This document shows, piece by piece, positions 13,489-14,907 of a stretch of 14,907 bases of DNA (its first letter is position 1; each line of letters starts with the position of its first letter). Both the position numbers and the translations under genes were made by a program. Location: positions 1-14,907 of the forward strand of contig WGAU01000125.1 in the NCBI GenBank assembly GCA_015494645.1. Reading direction: 5' to 3'. This DNA is from Aquificota bacterium. Its GTDB lineage: Bacteria; Thermosulfidibacterota; Thermosulfidibacteria; Thermosulfidibacterales; Thermosulfidibacteraceae. Under the pieces are notes generated by a model. It saw only the letters and a list, made by a program, of their open reading frames with translations, was not told the DNA's origin and made no database searches.

Positions 13489-14436
13489 ATGGCCCTCCTG
13501 CTACAGCTTCTCGCCCTTGCAGGGGGGTCCCTCCTTCTCACCTTCGGAGCCAACTACTTCATAGAGGGTGCCTATGCAATAGCCCTGCGTGCAGGGGTTA
13601 GCCAGCTATTCATAGGTGTTACCTTAGTAGCGCTGGGCACCTCCCTACCCGAGTTCTTTGTAAGCCTAATCGCCTTAATCAAGGGTAGCTCCGATATATC
13701 CTTAGGAAACATCGTGGGAAGCAACATATGCAACGTGGGATTGATTTTAGGCTTATCCGCTTTAGTAAGACCTGTCAAAAGCACAAAAAGCATACTGCGC
13801 TTTGAATATCCCCTAATGGCAACAGCCTCTGTATTGCTACTAATCTTCTCCCTTAACGGAACCCTTGGAAGGCTGGAAGGGCTTATTTATCTTTCCATGT
13901 TATTTCTGTTCATATGGTACTTTGCTTTCAAGGCCAAAAACGTATCCGATCAGGAACTTTCACAGGATGAACCGAAGTCATCCCTTCCAAGGGCAATCCT
14001 TGTAGCCTTAGGAGGATTGGTAGCTCTACTTATAGGCTCAGAACTGTTCATAAAGGCTGCCGTAAACATTGCAAGGCTTTTAGGCATAAGCGAACTCATA
14101 ATAGGACTCAGTCTTGTAGCCTTGGGCACCTCTCTTCCCGAGCTGGCTTCCACCTTAGCCGCAGTAATAAAGGGCAAGGACGACATAGCTTTAGGGAACG
14201 TGGTGGGGAGCAACCTGCTCAATATCGTCTTTATCTTAGGGGTGCTCTCCTCCGTAAGATCCGTACCCGTAAATCCCCAAATATACCGGTTTGACATACC
14301 GGTCATGCTTATTCTCACCGCATCCATTTTTCCCTTCACCAAATTTTACGGCAGAATACCGAGAATCGGCGGATTACTGCTGTTTACAGTGTATGTTATA
14401 TACATCGCTGCTATATACGCCCAAGGCAGAATATAA
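13489..14436 (+). CDS. Calcium/sodium antiporter of the CaCA superfamily (YrbG-type)
   Basis: A 315-residue integral membrane cation exchanger with about ten transmembrane helices in two homologous halves. Each half has the alpha-repeat signature that forms the ion path: VTLVALGTSLPEF with LGNIVGSNICNVG in the first half, and LSLVALGTSLPEL with LGNVVGSNLLNIV in the second. The halves are joined by a charged loop (KAKNVSDQELSQDEPKS, about 147-163). The family exchanges Na+ or H+ for Ca2+ across the inner membrane; ion preference cannot be read here. The ATG lies 3 nt after the stop of the ferritin-like gene with only a weak AAGG upstream, so translation probably relies on coupling. The stop abuts the next start directly (TAAATG). 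Confidence 0.94.
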   Translation: MALLLQLLALAGGSLLLTFGANYFIEGAYAIALRAGVSQLFIGVTLVALGTSLPEFFVSLIALIKGSSDISLGNIVGSNICNVGLILGLSALVRPVKSTKSILRFEYPLMATASVLLLIFSLNGTLGRLEGLIYLSMLFLFIWYFAFKAKNVSDQELSQDEPKSSLPRAILVALGGLVALLIGSELFIKAAVNIARLLGISELIIGLSLVALGTSLPELASTLAAVIKGKDDIALGNVVGSNLLNIVFILGVLSSVRSVPVNPQIYRFDIPVMLILTASIFPFTKFYGRIPRIGGLLLFTVYVIYIAAIYAQGRI

Positions 14437-14907
14437 ATGGGTGAAGGAATTGAAAGGAAACTTTTATTTATAACTCTCTCTCTGCTCATACACTTAGTGG
14501 CCCTTTTAATAGCAGGGTATCTAACCGGAATCTCCGAACCTCTGGAAAAACTCATCAAAAAGGCAACCAAAAAGAAAGAAAGAGTAGTGTATGTAAAAAT
14601 TTTAGATATGCCAAAGCCCAAGAAGAAAGAAACTCCAAAAGAAAAAAACACTCCCATCATCTCCCAGTTCACCACAAGAAAGAAAGGCCCCCTTGGGAAA
14701 CAGGAAAAGTCCATGCTCTCAGGTTCCTCCCCTGTGCTTAAGCCCCAATGGGGACTTCCCATAAAGGTAGCTCCCGCCCCAGCGCCAGAATCTAAAGAAA
14801 AGAGCAAAAAAGAAGCAATCTTAAAAGAGAAAAAAGGTAAAAACAACAAATCAACTCAGCCCAAAAAGAAGGCTCGTCCTAAAAAAGAACAAAAGGCCAA
14901 GCTCGCA
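14437..14907 (+). CDS. TonB/TolA-like envelope protein, N-terminal 157 residues (runs off the window)
   Basis: The frame is open from the ATG at 14437, immediately after the antiporter stop, to the right edge. The first seven residues are short and polar and are followed by one hydrophobic helix (about 9-28, LLFITLSLLIHLVALLIAGY) with a His inside it. Then comes a long Lys/Pro/Glu-rich low-complexity region without further helices (for example MPKPKKKETPKEK, APAPAPESKEKSKKE). One inner-membrane anchor and an extended basic Pro-rich periplasmic arm is the architecture of TonB and TolA. TonB is known to have a functionally important His in its anchor helix, which fits H19 here. The diagnostic C-terminal domain lies outside the window, so TonB versus TolA or another spanning protein cannot be decided. 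There is no good ribosome binding site. Confidence 0.72.
   Translation, partial: MGEGIERKLLFITLSLLIHLVALLIAGYLTGISEPLEKLIKKATKKKERVVYVKILDMPKPKKKETPKEKNTPIISQFTTRKKGPLGKQEKSMLSGSSPVLKPQWGLPIKVAPAPAPESKEKSKKEAILKEKKGKNNKSTQPKKKARPKKEQKAKLA

Noticed and set aside
14346..14849. 167-codon minus-strand open frame, Phe/Ser-rich and hydrophobic
   Set aside because: It is the antisense of the Lys-rich TonB/TolA-like gene (Lys codons read back as Phe/Leu); the plus frame continues the tightly packed operon.

Overview
The window reads as a thermophilic bacterial chromosome. The proteins are rich in Lys, Glu and Ile, arginine is mostly AGG/AGA, isoleucine is often ATA, and almost every gene touches or overlaps the next. 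This style, together with the family mix, suggests Aquificales (Hydrogenobacter/Thermocrinis/Aquifex relatives). That is inference from composition and gene content; no database search was run.

The layout is two opposed transcription units that leave from one short divergent control region at about 9470-9522. The leftward unit (minus strand, 9441 down to 1) has ten genes: a small MerR-type regulator, a LolD-type ABC ATPase, serS, holB (clamp-loader delta-prime), ricT (PSP1/YaaT), metG with a fused C-terminal tRNA-binding domain, tatD, an IclR regulator, a 600-residue protein with repeated winged-helix-like units (probably DUF505), and a one-helix membrane protein cut off by the left edge. Five of its junctions are overlaps, and only two gaps (46 and 76 nt, either side of iclR) exceed a few bases.

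The rightward unit (plus strand, 9512 to the right edge) has rng (RNase E/G), an inositol-monophosphatase family gene, an M20 metallohydrolase, a short bacterioferritin-like diiron protein, a YrbG-type Na+/Ca2+ exchanger homologue, and the start of a TonB/TolA-like gene that runs off the edge.

The centre of the leftward unit is housekeeping: two aminoacyl-tRNA synthetases, a clamp-loader subunit, an RNA-processing cofactor and a TatD nuclease. Its holB-ricT-metG-tatD order recalls the Bacillus subtilis holB-yaaT...metS-yabD neighbourhood. The far end (IclR, repeat protein, membrane protein) looks like a separate accessory module of unknown function. The rightward unit combines RNA decay, phosphatase and peptidase-type hydrolases, iron handling and envelope ion/energy functions.

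There is no RNA gene, CRISPR array, insertion sequence or phage element that I can support. The points most worth a second look are the shared divergent promoter with its dyad, the apparently leaderless rng start, the roughly eightfold repeat protein with its translationally coupled membrane partner, and the short Bfr-like protein that keeps the haem-ligand methionine.
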